A stretch of DNA of 64,000 bases, taken from positions 5,394,001-5,458,000 of the forward strand of contig CANTUR010000069.1 of the NCBI GenBank assembly GCA_947683625.1, given 5' to 3'. Position numbers and translations under genes: made by a program. The first letter of the stretch is position 1, and each line of letters opens with the position of its first letter. This DNA is from Mallotus nudiflorus (Eukaryota; Streptophyta; Magnoliopsida; Malpighiales; Euphorbiaceae). The notes under the pieces are model-generated. The model was not told where the DNA came from and ran no database searches. It saw nothing but the letters and a program-made list of their open reading frames with translations. Below, piece by piece: positions 44,270 through 56,751 of this stretch.

Positions 44270-46960
44270 TTATAATCCAACATGACCTAATTAATAAAGA
44301 GTTATCATTCTTAGTCTACTAGTATGACTCTCATGCTTAGGTTGTGGAAGAGGCTTAGTCAGTGGATCAATAACATTATCATTTATAGGTACTTCGTATA
44401 TCTTCACATCTTCTCTCTCAATGATTTCTTGAATGAGATGATAATGCTTGAGTATATGTTTGGATCTCTTATATGATATGTGCTCCAATATTGTCATAAT
44501 ACAAGTTCATTGGATCTGATATACTAGGAATAACACTTAGTCCTGGTATGAACTTCTTGATCCAAACAGCCTTCTTAACTACTTCTGAGGTAGCTATATA
44601 CTCAGCTTATATTGTAGAATTAATAATGGTATCTTGCTTAGAACTTCTCTAGCTCATTGCACCTCCATTCAAATAAAACATATGACCTGATTGTGATTGA
44701 AAATCATCATTATCAGTTTAGAAGCTAGCATCTGTGTAACCATTTATAACTAGCTCATCTTCCTTACCAACATAATGCATCCTTGGTTCTTCTCAAGTAC
44801 TTAAGGATATTTTTAACTACTGTCCAATGACTTTACTTAGGTTTGACTAGTATCTGCTTGTTATGCTTAAGGCATATGAGACATTAGGTCAAGTACATAG
44901 CATTGCATATATGATAGATCTAATAGCATAAGCATATGGAATCTTAGTCATGTGGTCTTGCTCATTTTGTGTTATTAGACACTAAGTCTTGTTGAGACTA
45001 ATGCCATGTGACATTGGCAAGAATCCTTTTTTAGAGTCTTACACGCTGAACCTATTCAATACCTTATCAATATAAGTGCTTTGACTTAGGCCAATAAGCA
45101 TTTTAAATCTATCTCTATAAATCTTGATGCCTAATTTATAAGTGACTTCACCTAACTCTTTCATTGAGAAACAATTCCTTAGCCATGATTTAATATTTTG
45201 TAAAATAGGGACATCATTTCTAATGAGTAGTATGTCATCAACATAGAACACTAAAAACACAATTGTGCTCCTACTAACCTTCTTGTAGACACAAGGTGAA
45301 TGTTCAATCTTAATGAAGCCAGACTCTTTAACTGCCTCATCAAAACAAAGAGTCCAACTCTGAGATGCTTACTTTAATCCATAAATGGACCGTTAAAGCT
45401 TCCATACCTTTCTATTATTCTTAAGATTGATAAAACCCTTTGGCTATGCCATGTACACATCCTCAAGTAAGTTTCCACCAAGAAAAGCTATTTTGAAATC
45501 CATTTACCATATCTCATAATCATAGTATGTAGCTATAGCAAGGAGAATTTGAACAGATTTTAACATAACAACTGGTGAAAAGGTTTCATCATATTCTATA
45601 CCATGTGTTTGTTTAAAACCCTTTGCAACCAATCTTGCCTTAAAGGTGTGTACATTGCCATCCATGTCAGTTTTCTTTTTTAAAAACCTATTTGCACCTA
45701 ATAGTTTTTAAACCATCATTTTAGTCAATCAAGGTCCATACATGATTATCATACATGGATTGCATTTCTGATTTCATAGCTTCTAGCCATTTTTTAGAGT
45801 CAGGACTATTTATAGCCTCTTGATAAGATATGGGAAATGGGCTTACTTCGATCCATAATCAGCATGCCATTATCATCAGTTATAAGAAATCCATATCTCA
45901 TAGGGATTTGACATGTCCTACCAGACTTTATTGGGCCTTTTAGTACTTGTGCAGGCTCAATAGTTACTGGTTCCATACTTGGTACAATGCTATTTTATGG
46001 GTCTTGAATTTCTTTAAGTTACACTGTGCTCTCACTAGTTCCTTTGGAAATAAATTCTCTTTCCAAAAATACACCATTATGAACAATAAACACTTTGTTC
46101 TCAGAAGCATTGTGGAAGTAATATCCTTTAGTTTCTTTTGGATATCCCATAAAAAGGCATTTGTTTAGATTTGGGTGTTAGTTTATTTGAGATTTAACAC
46201 TTTACATAAGCTTCATATTCCTAAATCTTAAGAAAAGACAAACTAGGAGTTTTTCCAATCCACATCTCATATGGTGGCTTTTCAACTGCCTTTGATGGAA
46301 CTCTATTTAAAATGAATGCATTAGTTTCAAAAGCATATCCCCAAAAAGATATTAAAAGATTAGACTGAATCATTATTGATTGAACTATATCCAATAAAGT
46401 CTGATTTCTCAATTTGGACAAACCATTCCATTCTGGTGTACCTAGAGGAGTTAATTGTGAAATGATCCCACAATCTTTAAGATGATCTATAAATCTTGGC
46501 TTAAATATTCACCACTTTGATCAAATCTTAGTGTTTTAATATTTTTACCAAGTTGGTTTTGTACTTCATTCTTGAAAACTTTGAACTTTTCTAAAGATTC
46601 AGATTTATATTTCATTAGATAAGATAGCCATATCTACTAAAATCATATGTAAAGGTGATGAAGTATTAGAAACCTCCTCTAGTAGTTGAGCTTCATGGTC
46701 CCTATACATTTTAATGTATAAGGCCCAATAAGCCATTAGCCCTCTCACTTTTTCTAGTAAATGGTGTTTTAATAATTTTTCCTAATAAACAAGATTCATA
46801 AATTTCAAATGATTCATAATCAAATGAATTCAAAAGCCTATGTTGGTGAAGCTTTGAAATGTGTTTGTAATTTATGTGGCCTAAATGACAATGCCAGAGA
46901 TAGGTAGTGTTTAAATCATTAGGTTTAGACTTCTTTGTATTAATGTTATACATAAACTTT
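44270..46960 (-). pseudogene. Angela-like Ty1/copia pol remnant
   Basis: Minus strand, 5' to 3': GAG-pre-integrase YLWHCHLGHINYKHISKLHQ (46711-46953); integrase end NQTLLDIVQSIMIQSNLLIS and FWGYAFETNAFILNRVPSKA (46221-46421); RT with YVDDILLIRND (45039-45260); RNase H end KHILKHYHLIQEIIEREDVK and DPLTKPLPQPKHE (44291-44497). Between these, short pieces continue in other frames with many stops. The pol style and the TATGCCCTAGAGGC-like LTR start near 48.1 kb suggest the Angela lineage. No 3' LTR was identified; the 3' end abuts the Tat-like LTR. Confidence 0.88.
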
Positions 46961-47091
46961 TCATTAATGTCTTCAACATTTAGAACATTAGATTGCGCAT
47001 AACTTCATTAGATTGCTCAAAACTTTGCAAACACTCCTTGCTAGCTTTTCTCATAGCTCCCCTTTTGCTTATTTGTCTTTTCTTTTTTATG

Positions 47092-47095
<4 letters not shown>

Positions 47096-47135
<40 letters not shown>
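47096..47135. repeat. (CT)n microsatellite
   Basis: About 18 CT units with two interruptions. The + strand frame across it (46993-47205) is an artefact. Confidence 0.95.
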
Positions 47136-47179
47136 TTATTACTTTTTTTTCAAAAGTGTTCAAATCTTTTCTTTAGGAA

Positions 47180-47372
47180 TTTTTAGTCCTCATACACTTC
47201 TTTAGGGGTTAAAGGTTGAAGGGTAATGGGTACATCATTCATTACAAAAGAATATCTATTAGAACACCCATTATGATTAGCCCTCCTATCATATTACCAA
47301 GGATGTGCCAAAAGAATATGATAAGCTTGCATAGGCACTACATCACACAATACTTCATCTTCATATTTGCCT
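47180..47372 (-). pseudogene. Chromovirus protease fragment
   Basis: Minus strand reads IGKYEDEVLCDVVPMQAYHI, LLAHPW, a stop, YDRRANHNG and LTPKEVYED, close to the same region of the young element (18450-18640). It directly adjoins the truncated LTR at 47373, so body and LTR were fused by deletion. Confidence 0.8.
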
Positions 47373-47690
47373 ATGGAAAATGACAACTCATGATAACTAA
47401 GCAAAATGACAACTCATGACAACTAAGCATTGAAGCATGCCATGTCACATGTCATGTAGGATGTTGACCCTTGACCCTTGACTTTGACTTGGAATATCCT
47501 TGAATCTTCTCACATCTTCTAGAATCTTCCTTATTGACTCTAAAATAGAAAAATAACTCAAAATTCATTCCTATTAAGGTAATTAATTTTAAAAAATGAA
47601 ATTAAACTAATTAGCTTGAATTCTTCATCATTCGACTCCATACTTGCACTTTGAATCCTTTATGGGGTTCATATAAATTGTGTTCATTGA
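47373..47690 (-). mobile_element. Truncated LTR of the W-box LTR family
   Basis: Minus-oriented 5' part of the LTR family of 29868-30655, from near GACAACTCATGATAACTAAG to GGGGTTCATATAAA. It retains TTGACCC, TTGACCC, TTGACTT, TTGACTT words. Inserted in, or fused with, the Angela-like element. Confidence 0.75.
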
Positions 47691-48100
47691 CTATAAGTGA
47701 ATATCCTTGTGATCACAAATCCAATATCACGTTTGATCCACCCATCTCATGAGTATTCACATGTCTATTCTGATATCTAATATCAAGTAGCATGAGACTC
47801 ACCACCTCCCACTATTAGTATCACATACTAATCAAGGAAAATAAATAGAGGTGATAGTCAAATTAATACAACCCAAATATTAATTTATCAACTATGAACA
47901 ATTTTATAGCAAATGTACTAAATAAATTTATAGCTCATATCATCAACTCTTGATAATAAATTTATTTAACATTATGCTAATGGATAAATACTCAAATAAA
48001 CAAACACTTTATTTAAATGAATATTTTATTATAATTTGGGATAATTTACAATGTCAAAATATGTGATTGGCCTCTAGGGCATACCACTTATACTAACAAT
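47691..48100 (-). repeat. Partial 5' LTR of the Angela-like copia
   Basis: Minus strand begins TGTTAGTATAAGTGGTATGC and continues CCTAGAGGCCAATCAC, the usual opening of Angela-type LTRs. It is truncated at the junction with the gypsy fragment near 47690. Confidence 0.55.
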
Positions 48101-50160
48101 TAGGGCACATTTATACTACCATGGTTCTAGAATGTTTTAGAAATCATTATTCTTTATTAATCTCATTTGTTGATGAGATATATTTTTACTTTCATCATTT
48201 GCATGCATGGTTTTGAAAAATAACCCTAAAATATAGGCAGATTGAATTGTGAGGTAAGTAATTACATGGAAATTTAATTTTGTTAACAATCACTATCTTG
48301 AACATAATGGTGCATATAGTGGTTTGACTTGATGAGACATGGTTATCTATAGGTGGTTGGTTAAAGATTGTTACTACTTATATACTTGCACTAGCCATGT
48401 ATAGGTATATAGTGTGTGGATATAGGAACAAGTGATTAGCTAAAATGGATGTCATTAATTAGAGTGAGGTAGGATAAAATCCTAAGCTATCTAAGTTGTT
48501 CTCGATGAATAAGTACCTGACCAAGTTGAACTTGACTCACCTGAAAACATTTTGCTACTTAAAAGGAGTTTCTAGTAAAAGTTGTATTTTATCAAGAATT
48601 GAATTACATATAAGGTCATATGATTAACACAATTAGAGTTTAACTTGACTATGACTCTAGCCAATATTGAAATCTTATATTGAAGGGACTTTGAATACAC
48701 AATAATTATGTTCTATGGTTATTATGAATCTATGAATAACTTTCATTTTCAATTGGGTAGTTGTGATATTTATATTAAAGGTGACTCATGACTTATCAAA
48801 ACTAAATATGATTAATTGAGATTTTCACATTTAGCTTGGAAAGAGTTTCCTATAATGTTAAAAGTTAATATTATTTTCCATTGTCATTTAGACTTGAATC
48901 TAATAAATCACACATATAAGAGTTGCACCAATAATGGGAATTATTAATTTATAATAATTTAATTACTAACTAAAGTGTTTTATTAATTATTTAAATTAAT
49001 TAAATTGGATTTGCACTTATATAGGGATGTAGCATATCCCAAAATCTAATTCAGGGTTAGGACTATTAATTATATGATTAAATACTAATTTGGACTTAAT
49101 GTAGAGATATGAGCCATGAGAAGAAACATAGAGATTTAGATTAATGGATGATAAATGGGCCTAAATAGTGATTTGTATTAGAGTGATTGGTCTTATTTAA
49201 GTGTTAGATAAAAGCCCATACATTTTATTAAATTGTGTTATAAAGATGAGCCTATTTAAAAGTTAAATAAGTCTAACTAATTAAAGCTCATTTATTGAAA
49301 GAGGTGCCACCTAAGTAAGTGTATGTGATGTATATGGTAGCCACCTAAGCACATGCTTTCCATGAAATAAGATTGCATGAGTAACACCATGATAAGTGTT
49401 ATAAGCATGCACCTTTAGTTTGTTGATAACACTTAAAGTAAAAAGTAAGTGGATAATCTCTTCATGCATGAGATAGCTTATGTTTTACTCAAGTCTAAAT
49501 GAGTGGAGGATCTTTGCACATTCAAGTTAGTCTCTCACATATATACCAAGTTAGTGGAAATTTTGTATATGACTTACTACTTCACACCTGACTATAGATA
49601 CTTAATATAAAAGAGAAATAATAGAGTTTTCAAGCATTGAGTATTCTTCTTCTTCTTTCTTTTTAAGTATAATGAGTGTGTGAGTGAAATACAAGAGTTT
49701 TATTTCATATATTATTTATAGTCATCATTCATTGAGTTAGTGTTATGTAAAAGTTATGCAACTAGAAGGTTATATTCATTCATCTATTAAAGGCAATAAG
49801 TCCTAAATCTTTCAAGCCAAAGAAGGAGCTCTAACAAATTTAGGGTCAACAAAGGGGGAGCTTGCGGGCATAACTCCATCAAAGGGTTAAAGTCCTTTAT
49901 GTGCTACTTATGTGTTTCAAGCTAGAGGCTTCACACTTGGGGAGCTAAGGGCTTATAGATTCACACATACCACAACTAACAATTTACTGAATGTGCTATC
50001 AATATTAGGAGTTTGTAAGGGTTACTAAACTCTTAGATTTATATCTCTTAACATGTTATGTGTTTGGTTATTTATATATGCTTGTCAAATATTTTTCATT
50101 GTGAATGCATTTAGTTATGAAAATAATATGTGATGTGATCTTAGGTCATTTAAGATTCTT
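48101..50160. other. LTR-like non-coding DNA, probably copia-derived
   Basis: No ORF. Features such as TTAATATAAAAGAG (49604), followed by GTGAGTGAAATACAAGAG and a GGGGGAGC word at 49854, suggest a + oriented copia LTR and leader, but borders and PBS were not found. Confidence 0.35.
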
Positions 50161-51369
50161 TCCTTTATATTAGAGAAATTTCTTGAAATTGACCATAAAT
50201 TCATGTTCAAACCACCCTTCACTTAAAATTTAGTGCATGCAATTAATCCATTCATAAATAAGTAACACATCAATAAAATTCCTAATCATTTAAATAAAAA
50301 GAAAATGAGTTAGAAAGTATGCAAAAAACTTGATCTTTCTAATAGAGGATGCTATAACAAGCGACATTAATATGCTTAGAAATTACTCTGACATAATAAG
50401 GAAAAGTGAAATTTTCTTAATTCACTAAGGCAACGCCTCATAAAAAAGGCATCACCTTAATGTTTCCAAATGAAAATAAGAATTAAGCTTCTTGATATTT
50501 TAATCAAAAGGAAAGATTATAAAGAAAATTTTGGAATTTCAATAAAAAAAATTCAATTATTGAATCATATGAGGCATGTTATAGACATTTTGACATCACA
50601 TCATGGAATCAATAAGAAACTTTAGAAGAAAAATAAAGACTGAAAAAAGGTTTAAAGTTTTAACTTAAGTTTACCCTTTATCTTTAGCTCTTAAAGTCAT
50701 TCCGTAGATATATAAAAATTACCAGTAAGTGTATAACCTAAAATCTAGCTCCTTCTTCTCACAAACCAAAATTCATGAATTCTCTTTCTTTGCTCCTTCA
50801 TGGTTTAGCTTTTTCATCTTTGTTTTAGAATGCCTTTTTTGCTTTTGCTTTCAGCTTGATTCTTATCTTTTTTTGCTAATTTTTTTTTAGTTTTTTTAGA
50901 ATACTTCCCCAATGCTAACTTTTCTTCATCTCCTTCTTTTTATTTTCTACCTCCCTCTTAATTGCTTCCTCCTCTTTCTTGAACCAGTTACCATGGTTTT
51001 TCGTTCTTGGAAAATTATGGTTACAATTTGTAACATCATTGAGATGTGTGCCAAAATTCTAATTTGTTCTAAAAAGGAAATCAACATCCCTACCTCAATG
51101 ATGAGGCATCACTTTAGTGGCTAAGGCATCACCTTAGTGGAGTTAGGAAGAGTTTCATGGACCTTTGGCTTATTAGAGAGAAAAGGGTTAGGCTTCTTTT
51201 ATTTGACTAGAGGTCGGGCCAAGCCATGTGATAACATTATTATACAAATATATCATCAATTGTTCACTATTAATTTTAGTAGTTTTGAAATATTAAAATT
51301 TTTGTTTATTTCAAATTATTTTGAAGTATCTATACTACAAAAATATAAATGAAAAATCTAATATCTATA
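50160..51369. other. Intergenic DNA, no gene recognised
   Basis: AT-rich. The word GGCATCACCTTA occurs at about 50448 and 51125 with AGGCATCACTTTAGTGG at 51105, hinting at an old repeat. Open frames at 50912 and 51137 are unrecognised. Confidence 0.5.
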
Positions 51370-52130
51370 GTAATACATTAATAACTTCTATAATTTTTAA
51401 TGTTAAAGGAACAATGTAATAACAAACTGAAACTAAAATTTTTGTAATAATAAAAGTTATTATTCTTATAGCACATTGATGTCAAAAATCACAATCTTTT
51501 TAACCTTTATAAATTTATAGCAAACTTTGAAATTTTGTAAAACTAATCCAGTTTGACAAGTTATTTACAATTTTAGCACAAATACAATTTGATGAATATA
51601 TGACATCTATGTTGAAGTATCTAATCTCTATTTTTCTATGAATTTTATATCCACATCATCTAAATACTAATTATAATAGTTAGTTAGACTTTAATCTCAA
51701 TAAGTTTTAAAAAACATAACATGGAAAGAAAATTTTATTTAATTTTTAAAGACTATATTCATCTCCTTTTATACCTAGTCTAAGCCTTCAAATGAATGTA
51801 AGAATATAATAATAGATGTTAGCTAATTCACTTTAAATGTGACATATGTATTACATTGTTTTAATTCATTATCAAATCATAATTGTGCTAAAATTGCAAA
51901 TATGATATTAAATTGTGCTAAAATTGCAATTAATATTTCAAGTTGAGCTAGTTTTGTCAGATTTTAAAGTTTAGTGTAAATATACAAAAGGTCAAAAAGG
52001 TTGTGATTTTTGATACCGATATGCATATTCTTATTATAAGATTTAACTATAGTTTGTTATTACATTTTTATATATCTTTAATATATTAATAATTATAAAA
52101 GTTAATAATATATTATACCAATAACATATT
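51370..52130. mobile_element. MITE or foldback element with TIRs of about 230 bp
   Basis: The left arm (about 51370-51600) and the right arm (about 51885-52130) are imperfect inverted repeats. Shared words include GTCAAAAATCACAA(T/C)CTTTTT, ACTTTNNAATTTTG(T/A)(A/C)AAAACTA, ACAATTTTAGCACAA and ATGTAATAACAAACT. The spacer is about 285 bp, with no transposase. Long TIRs suggest a Mutator-like non-autonomous element. A TSD was not resolved. A partial copy is at 4930-5160. Confidence 0.75.
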
Positions 52131-52433
52131 AATTTTTTTTACTTTTATTTATTAAAAATATAAATAACTTTAAGTTTCATTTAAAATTTTAAAAATAAAA
52201 TTTTTTTGATCCAAATTAAAATTCGAGTTAAATTATAAAACCCATTGATTATTCATTAATTATTAACGTAATTTTGATTAATTAAATTTTTTTGAGGCCT
52301 AAAAAATAAGTGAAAATTTCGGCTCGTATCAATGCAACTTAATGACTAAGACACAAGATTCTGGAAATAGAGATGATTGTTCATAAGCTTCTTGGGGAAG
52401 TGGATCATGTATGACGAGTTGCACAAATTTATT
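52131..52433. other. Short intergenic stretch, nothing recognised
   Basis: AT-rich, no ORF or element ends. Confidence 0.5.
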
Positions 52434-53251
52434 TAATATAAACCCTAAAAGGGATGCAAAGATCAAACATGGAGTCGAACGATGAAGAATTCAATCTAGT
52501 TAGTTTAATTTCATATTTTGAAATTAATTGGCTTGATATAGATGAATTTTGGAGTTATTTCTATTTTGGAGTCAATAAGAAGATTCAAGAAGATTTTAGA
52601 AGATGTGAGAAGATTTAAGAATATTTCAAGTCAAAGTTAATAAGTCAATAAGTTAAAGTCAAAGTCAAATAGTCAACAAGTCAAAGTCAAGGTCAATGGA
52701 CAACATCCTACATGGCATGCTTCAATGCTTAGTTATCATTTTGCTTAGTTATCATGAGTTGTCATTTTGCTTAGTTGTAATGAGTTATCAATTTTGACTT
52801 TTCAAAGATGAGTTGTCATTAGTTATCCTATTTTGAAGGAAACCTCCTTATTTAATGGTTTTCTTATATAGATATCTTTGGGAATAAGGAAGAAAACCTT
52901 TTCCTTTAAGGGTTAGGTTATTTACATACCTATATAAGGGCTACACATATGTATGACGAATTTGGATGTATTATTTGAGAATTTTAAACAATTAAGTGAG
53001 GTTTTCCCTTAACTTTGTTCTTTTGAAACTTTGCAAGTTTACTTAAATTGTTTCACATCTACCTTTCATTACAATTGCTAGGTTAGACTTAGAATTGTGT
53101 GATTGTTCATCTTTTAATAGCTAAGTATCTTGCTTCAAATTAATAAGCAAGGGGTTTAGCTTCATCAATACAACCTCATCTTAATGATCTTGGGCAACGA
53201 TTTCAAAGTTGGACGCGTGTTCTATCTTAGTTATAGGTAGGGTTCATATTA
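52434..53251 (+). mobile_element. LTR of the W-box family, + orientation
   Basis: About 818 bp from TAATATAAACCC to GGTTCATATTA, diverged from 29868-30655. TATA-like CTATATAAGGG near 52931 and W-box words GTCAA at about 52628-52700. No TSD seen; its right end abuts an inverted truncated copy. Confidence 0.8.
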
Positions 53252-53619
53252 GTTAAAATTGACAACTCATTACAACTAAGCAAAATGACAACTCATGATA
53301 ACTAAGCAAAATGACAACTAAGCACTGAAGCATGCCATGTTACATGCCATGTAGGATGTTAACCATTGACCCTTGACTTTGACTTACTGACTCTTTGACT
53401 TTAACTTTAACTTGTTGACTTATTGACTTTAACTTGGAATATCCTTAAATCTTCTCACATCTTCTTAAATCTTCCTTATTGACTTCAAAATAAAAATAAC
53501 TCAAAATTTATACACATCAAGGTAATTAATTTCAAAATATAAAATTAAACTAACTAGCTTGAATTCTTTGTCATTCGGCTCCATGCTTACACTTTGCATC
53601 CCTTTTAGGGTTCATATTA
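53252..53619 (-). repeat. Truncated 3' LTR, inverted relative to 52434-53251
   Basis: Matches the first ~365 bp of the LTR family in reverse orientation, with TTGAC words at 53370-53440. With 52434-52798 it forms inverted arms around a ~460-bp loop. Confidence 0.8.
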
Positions 53620-53633
53620 TTCCCTCCCTCTTG

Positions 53634-53790
53634 AAGATGATTCACCCTCAAATCATAGCCATCTTCTGAAGTTGATAAATTCATAAATCCTCCAGGGTCA
53701 AACATAAACACCTTTGTTGAAAGCTTCTCCTTTGATGTAAGGATCCACAAAAGTAGCTTTAACATAACTTGAACTTAATTAAACATAGAA
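53634..53790 (-). pseudogene. Chromovirus pol C-terminal tail fragment
   Basis: Minus strand contains YDLRVNHLQEGGNNMN, comparable to the DLSTNPFEERGNDVN region of the young element just before its LTR. The frame is broken upstream. Confidence 0.6.
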
Positions 53791-53999
53791 CTCTTATCCA
53801 TAAACTTGTAAGGATTGTATTTTTATTGCTTCCTTCTAAACTTGAAACATTAATATCTCAAGTTCTTTTTACTGCAAGCAAAGACTCCATAGATTGTATT
53901 GTGGACAAAAGGAACTTCAATAACATCATTAAATGGATCTTTTTATGGCATAGAAGTCTGTAAAAAAACTTTCAAAACACTAGAAAAAGAAAGATTAAA

Positions 54000-54760
54000 G
54001 TTGTTGGCATAATCATGATGAATAACCAACTCTTTATCCTTCTCCTTCTTTTATGTACAAACTTCTCGATATTCCTCTTCATGATGCATGCATTCTTCAT
54101 GATCACAAGATGCACTCTTAGTAACTTCTTAAGTAGTTAATCCTTGTAAAACTTCACTTTTTTTTATTAGTGCAAATGTCTTCAATAATTGTCGTTGGTG
54201 GTGAACTCTCAATTTGACACTCTTCCTCCTAACACTTCTTAACTTGTTGCTCAACCAATTCACTAGCTTCAACACCTTCCTCTTGACACTTCTTAACTTG
54301 TTGCTCAACCTCCTTTCGAATTCACTTACATCACTTGCAATTACAAATAACTTAAACTTTTTAAAATAATCATTAACACATAATTCATCGCTTTATTTAA
54401 GCCTTTGTAATTTAAGATGAAATTTATCCCCAACTTCAGAAGGAATAAAATGTCTAGTCATCAACCTCTTCATTATCTCCCAATTTTTAATCTCACTAAG
54501 CCCATTCACGCTCTATGATGCCATTAGATCTTCCCACCATATAGCAGCATGACCCAAAAATTTATGAGAAGTAAGTTTACACTTTTGGAAATCACTTAAT
54601 TCAAGAGAATCAAATATCTTCTCCATTTGTTGCACCCATTCCAAATAAATATAAGGATAATCTACATTAAGAAAATAAGGCATGTCCATACTAAAAAAAA
54701 TTCGAAAAGATATAGAAAAGAAATCCTCACAAAACACACTCTTATATGTTTACACTCAAG
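54000..54760 (-). pseudogene. Gag remnant of the deleted chromovirus
   Basis: Capsid-like block YIYLEWVQQMEKIFDSLELS and HAAIWWEDL (54513-54737). Further along the minus strand a coding-like tail contains VEQQVKKC twice (54233-54310, an 18-codon tandem duplication), then a stop and SSPPTTIIEDICT. Stops interrupt both parts. Confidence 0.7.
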
Positions 54761-54885
54761 GATGTGAATTCTTTAGTGTTTCGCTCAAAGAAAAAAATTA
54801 TTATTTTTAAATCTATGAAGAATTGAGAAGAAGAAGAAATAATACATGAAAATTAAAAGGATATTTAACCAAACCTTAAATTTTA

Positions 54886-54897
54886 GCTTTTATACCA
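54886..54897 (-). other. Primer-binding site of the deleted chromovirus
   Basis: Minus strand TGGTATAAAAGC, three bases after the LTR end GTATCA; tRNA-iMet type with two mismatches. Confidence 0.65.
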
Positions 54898-54900
54898 AAC

Positions 54901-55710
54901 TGATACGAACCTTACCTATAATTGAGATAGAACGTGCATCCAACTTTGAAATCATTGCCCAAGATCATCAAAATGAGGTTGTATTGATGGAGCTAAACCC
55001 CTTGCTTATTAATTTGAAGCAAGATACTTTGCTATTAAAAGATGAACAATCACACAATTCTAAGTCTAACCTAGCAACTGTAATGAAAGGTAGATGTGAA
55101 ACAATTTAAGTAAACTTGCAAAGTTTCAAAAGAACAAAGTTAAGGAAAAACCTCACTTAATTATTTAAAATTGTCAAATAATACATCCAAATTCATCCTA
55201 TATATGTGTAGCCCTTATATAGGCATGTAAATAACCTAACCCTTAAAGGAAAAGGTTTTCTTCCTTATTCCTAATGATACCAATATAGGAAAATCCTTAA
55301 ATAAGGAGGTTTCCTTTAAAATAGGATAACTAATGACAACTCATCTTTGAAAAGTCAAAATTGATAACTCATTACAACTAAGCAAAATGATAACTCATAA
55401 TAACTAAGCAAAATGACAACCAAGCATTGAAGCATGCCATGTCACATGTTGACCATTGACCCTTGGCTTTGACTTGTTAACTCTTTGACTTTGACTTTAA
55501 CTTATTGACTTATTGACTTTGACTTGGAATATCCTTGAATCCTCTCACATCTTCTAGAATCTTCCTTATAGACTCCAAAATAGAAATAACTCCAAAATTC
55601 ATCCATATCAAGCTAATTAATTTCAAAATATGAAATTAAACTAACTAGCTTTAATTCTTCATCGTTTGACTCCATGCTTGCACTTTGCTTCCCTTTTAGG
55701 GTTGATATTA
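54901..55710 (-). repeat. 5' LTR of the deleted chromovirus
   Basis: 810 bp; + strand TGATACGAACC to GGTTGATATTA. Contains GCCCTTATATAGG (TATA, minus strand) near 55208 and a W-box cluster at about 55447-55530. The + frame at 54846-55109 is a shadow. Confidence 0.88.
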
Positions 55711-55734
55711 TTATTTCTCCAGGAAACAAAAGAA

Positions 55735-56645
55735 ACTATTGGGATAAAGAATTAAATAGGAGAAGTAGCCTGCAAGTAAAAATGTCTATAAAAGCATAAG
55801 AAAGAACACAGATCAAGACATCTTACAATCTACCAATCAACCTACAATCTACCAATCAACACAAATAACCAATCATCACAATCATCATGCCAATCATTAA
55901 AAATCACTATCAAAACTCTATTTACTTTTCTTTTAGCTATTTCAATCTTTAAGCTTGTAATTACTTTCATCAATGCAAAATTTCTATTTATAATTTTCAG
56001 TAAAATTCTATTTATCGAGTACCATTTAAATTTACAAAGTTTTGTTAAAATCCAAAAAAATTATTGTAAAGGCATTTAGGGATCTACAATCCATTTGAAA
56101 GAAGTTAGGTTTTTCTTTAAGGAATTAATCCTCTAGCATGCTTGCAAAAATTCACCAATAATCTTTTGGCATGCACCAAAAATTGGAGAAACAATTTTGG
56201 CATGCTCGATGGGACATGTTTCAATAAGATGAATATATTTGAAAAAAAATTCAAAGCTAGTTACTACACCAACAATTCGCTAGAAAAAATAGGTGGTCTA
56301 TAAAAATAAATTAATGAAGGATTGGTGCCTTAAGATCATTCTTGGATTGAGGCAACTCTTGGCTATTCAAGCCAAAATTTAAAGATTGTTAATGAAGGCA
56401 TTAGTGCTCTCATAGAAGGAATGAAGAAAATGCAGCACATAAAGAAATCTTTGCAAGACTCTCTATAAAAATTCAATAATGCTATATAGAAAACTATGTA
56501 AGAGATTAATAGTTAACTTGCTAAAATCAATGAGAAACTTTCCAAACAAGAAAGTCAGAATTCTACACTAAAAGTAGAGATTCAACATTAAAAGAAATAT
56601 GAACATTCATCTATTAGAAAAAAAATTTGATGGAATCCAGAATCA
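55735..56645 (+). pseudogene. Tat-like LTR end, PBS and gag-like fragment
   Basis: TCTATAAAAGCATAAG (55785) looks like a TATA box. A PBS-like TTTTGGCATGCTCGATGGGA lies near 56198 (compare TTGGCACGCCCAGTGGGAC of some Tat elements). Downstream, IEATLGYS, IVNEGISALIEGMKKMQHIK and LAKINEKLSKQESQN form a heptad-rich, coiled-coil-like reading frame with stops. Fragment only; an endogenous pararetrovirus origin is a weaker alternative. Confidence 0.35.
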
Positions 56646-56751
56646 TGATGATGGTAGCAGGATAAATCTAGGCTTGTAACCTAAGATTCATACCCAGGAG
56701 GTTGTTAAGCAAAAACAAAGCCCAAGGGGCAATATTTTCCATGAGGAATAA

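Larger units (their letters stand above)
53252..55710 (-). mobile_element. Internally deleted chromovirus of the W-box LTR family
   Basis: Minus strand, 5' to 3': LTR 54901-55710, PBS 54886-54897, gag (about 54737 to 54000), a short pol tail, PPT (minus CAAGAGGGAGGGAA at 53620-53633), truncated 3' LTR 53252-53619. Protease, RT and integrase are missing, so it can only have moved with help from a relative, or was deleted later. Confidence 0.8.

Noticed and set aside
46993..47205. 70-codon + strand frame with Ser-Leu repeats
   Set aside because: Generated by the (CT)n microsatellite.
54846..55109. 87-codon + strand frame
   Set aside because: Antisense to the leader and LTR of a minus-strand chromovirus; not coding in sister LTR copies.
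55735..56645. Endogenous pararetrovirus
   Set aside because: Coiled-coil-like frame and TATA were suggestive, but no movement protein, coat or RT motif was seen and the PBS-like site fits Tat elements better.
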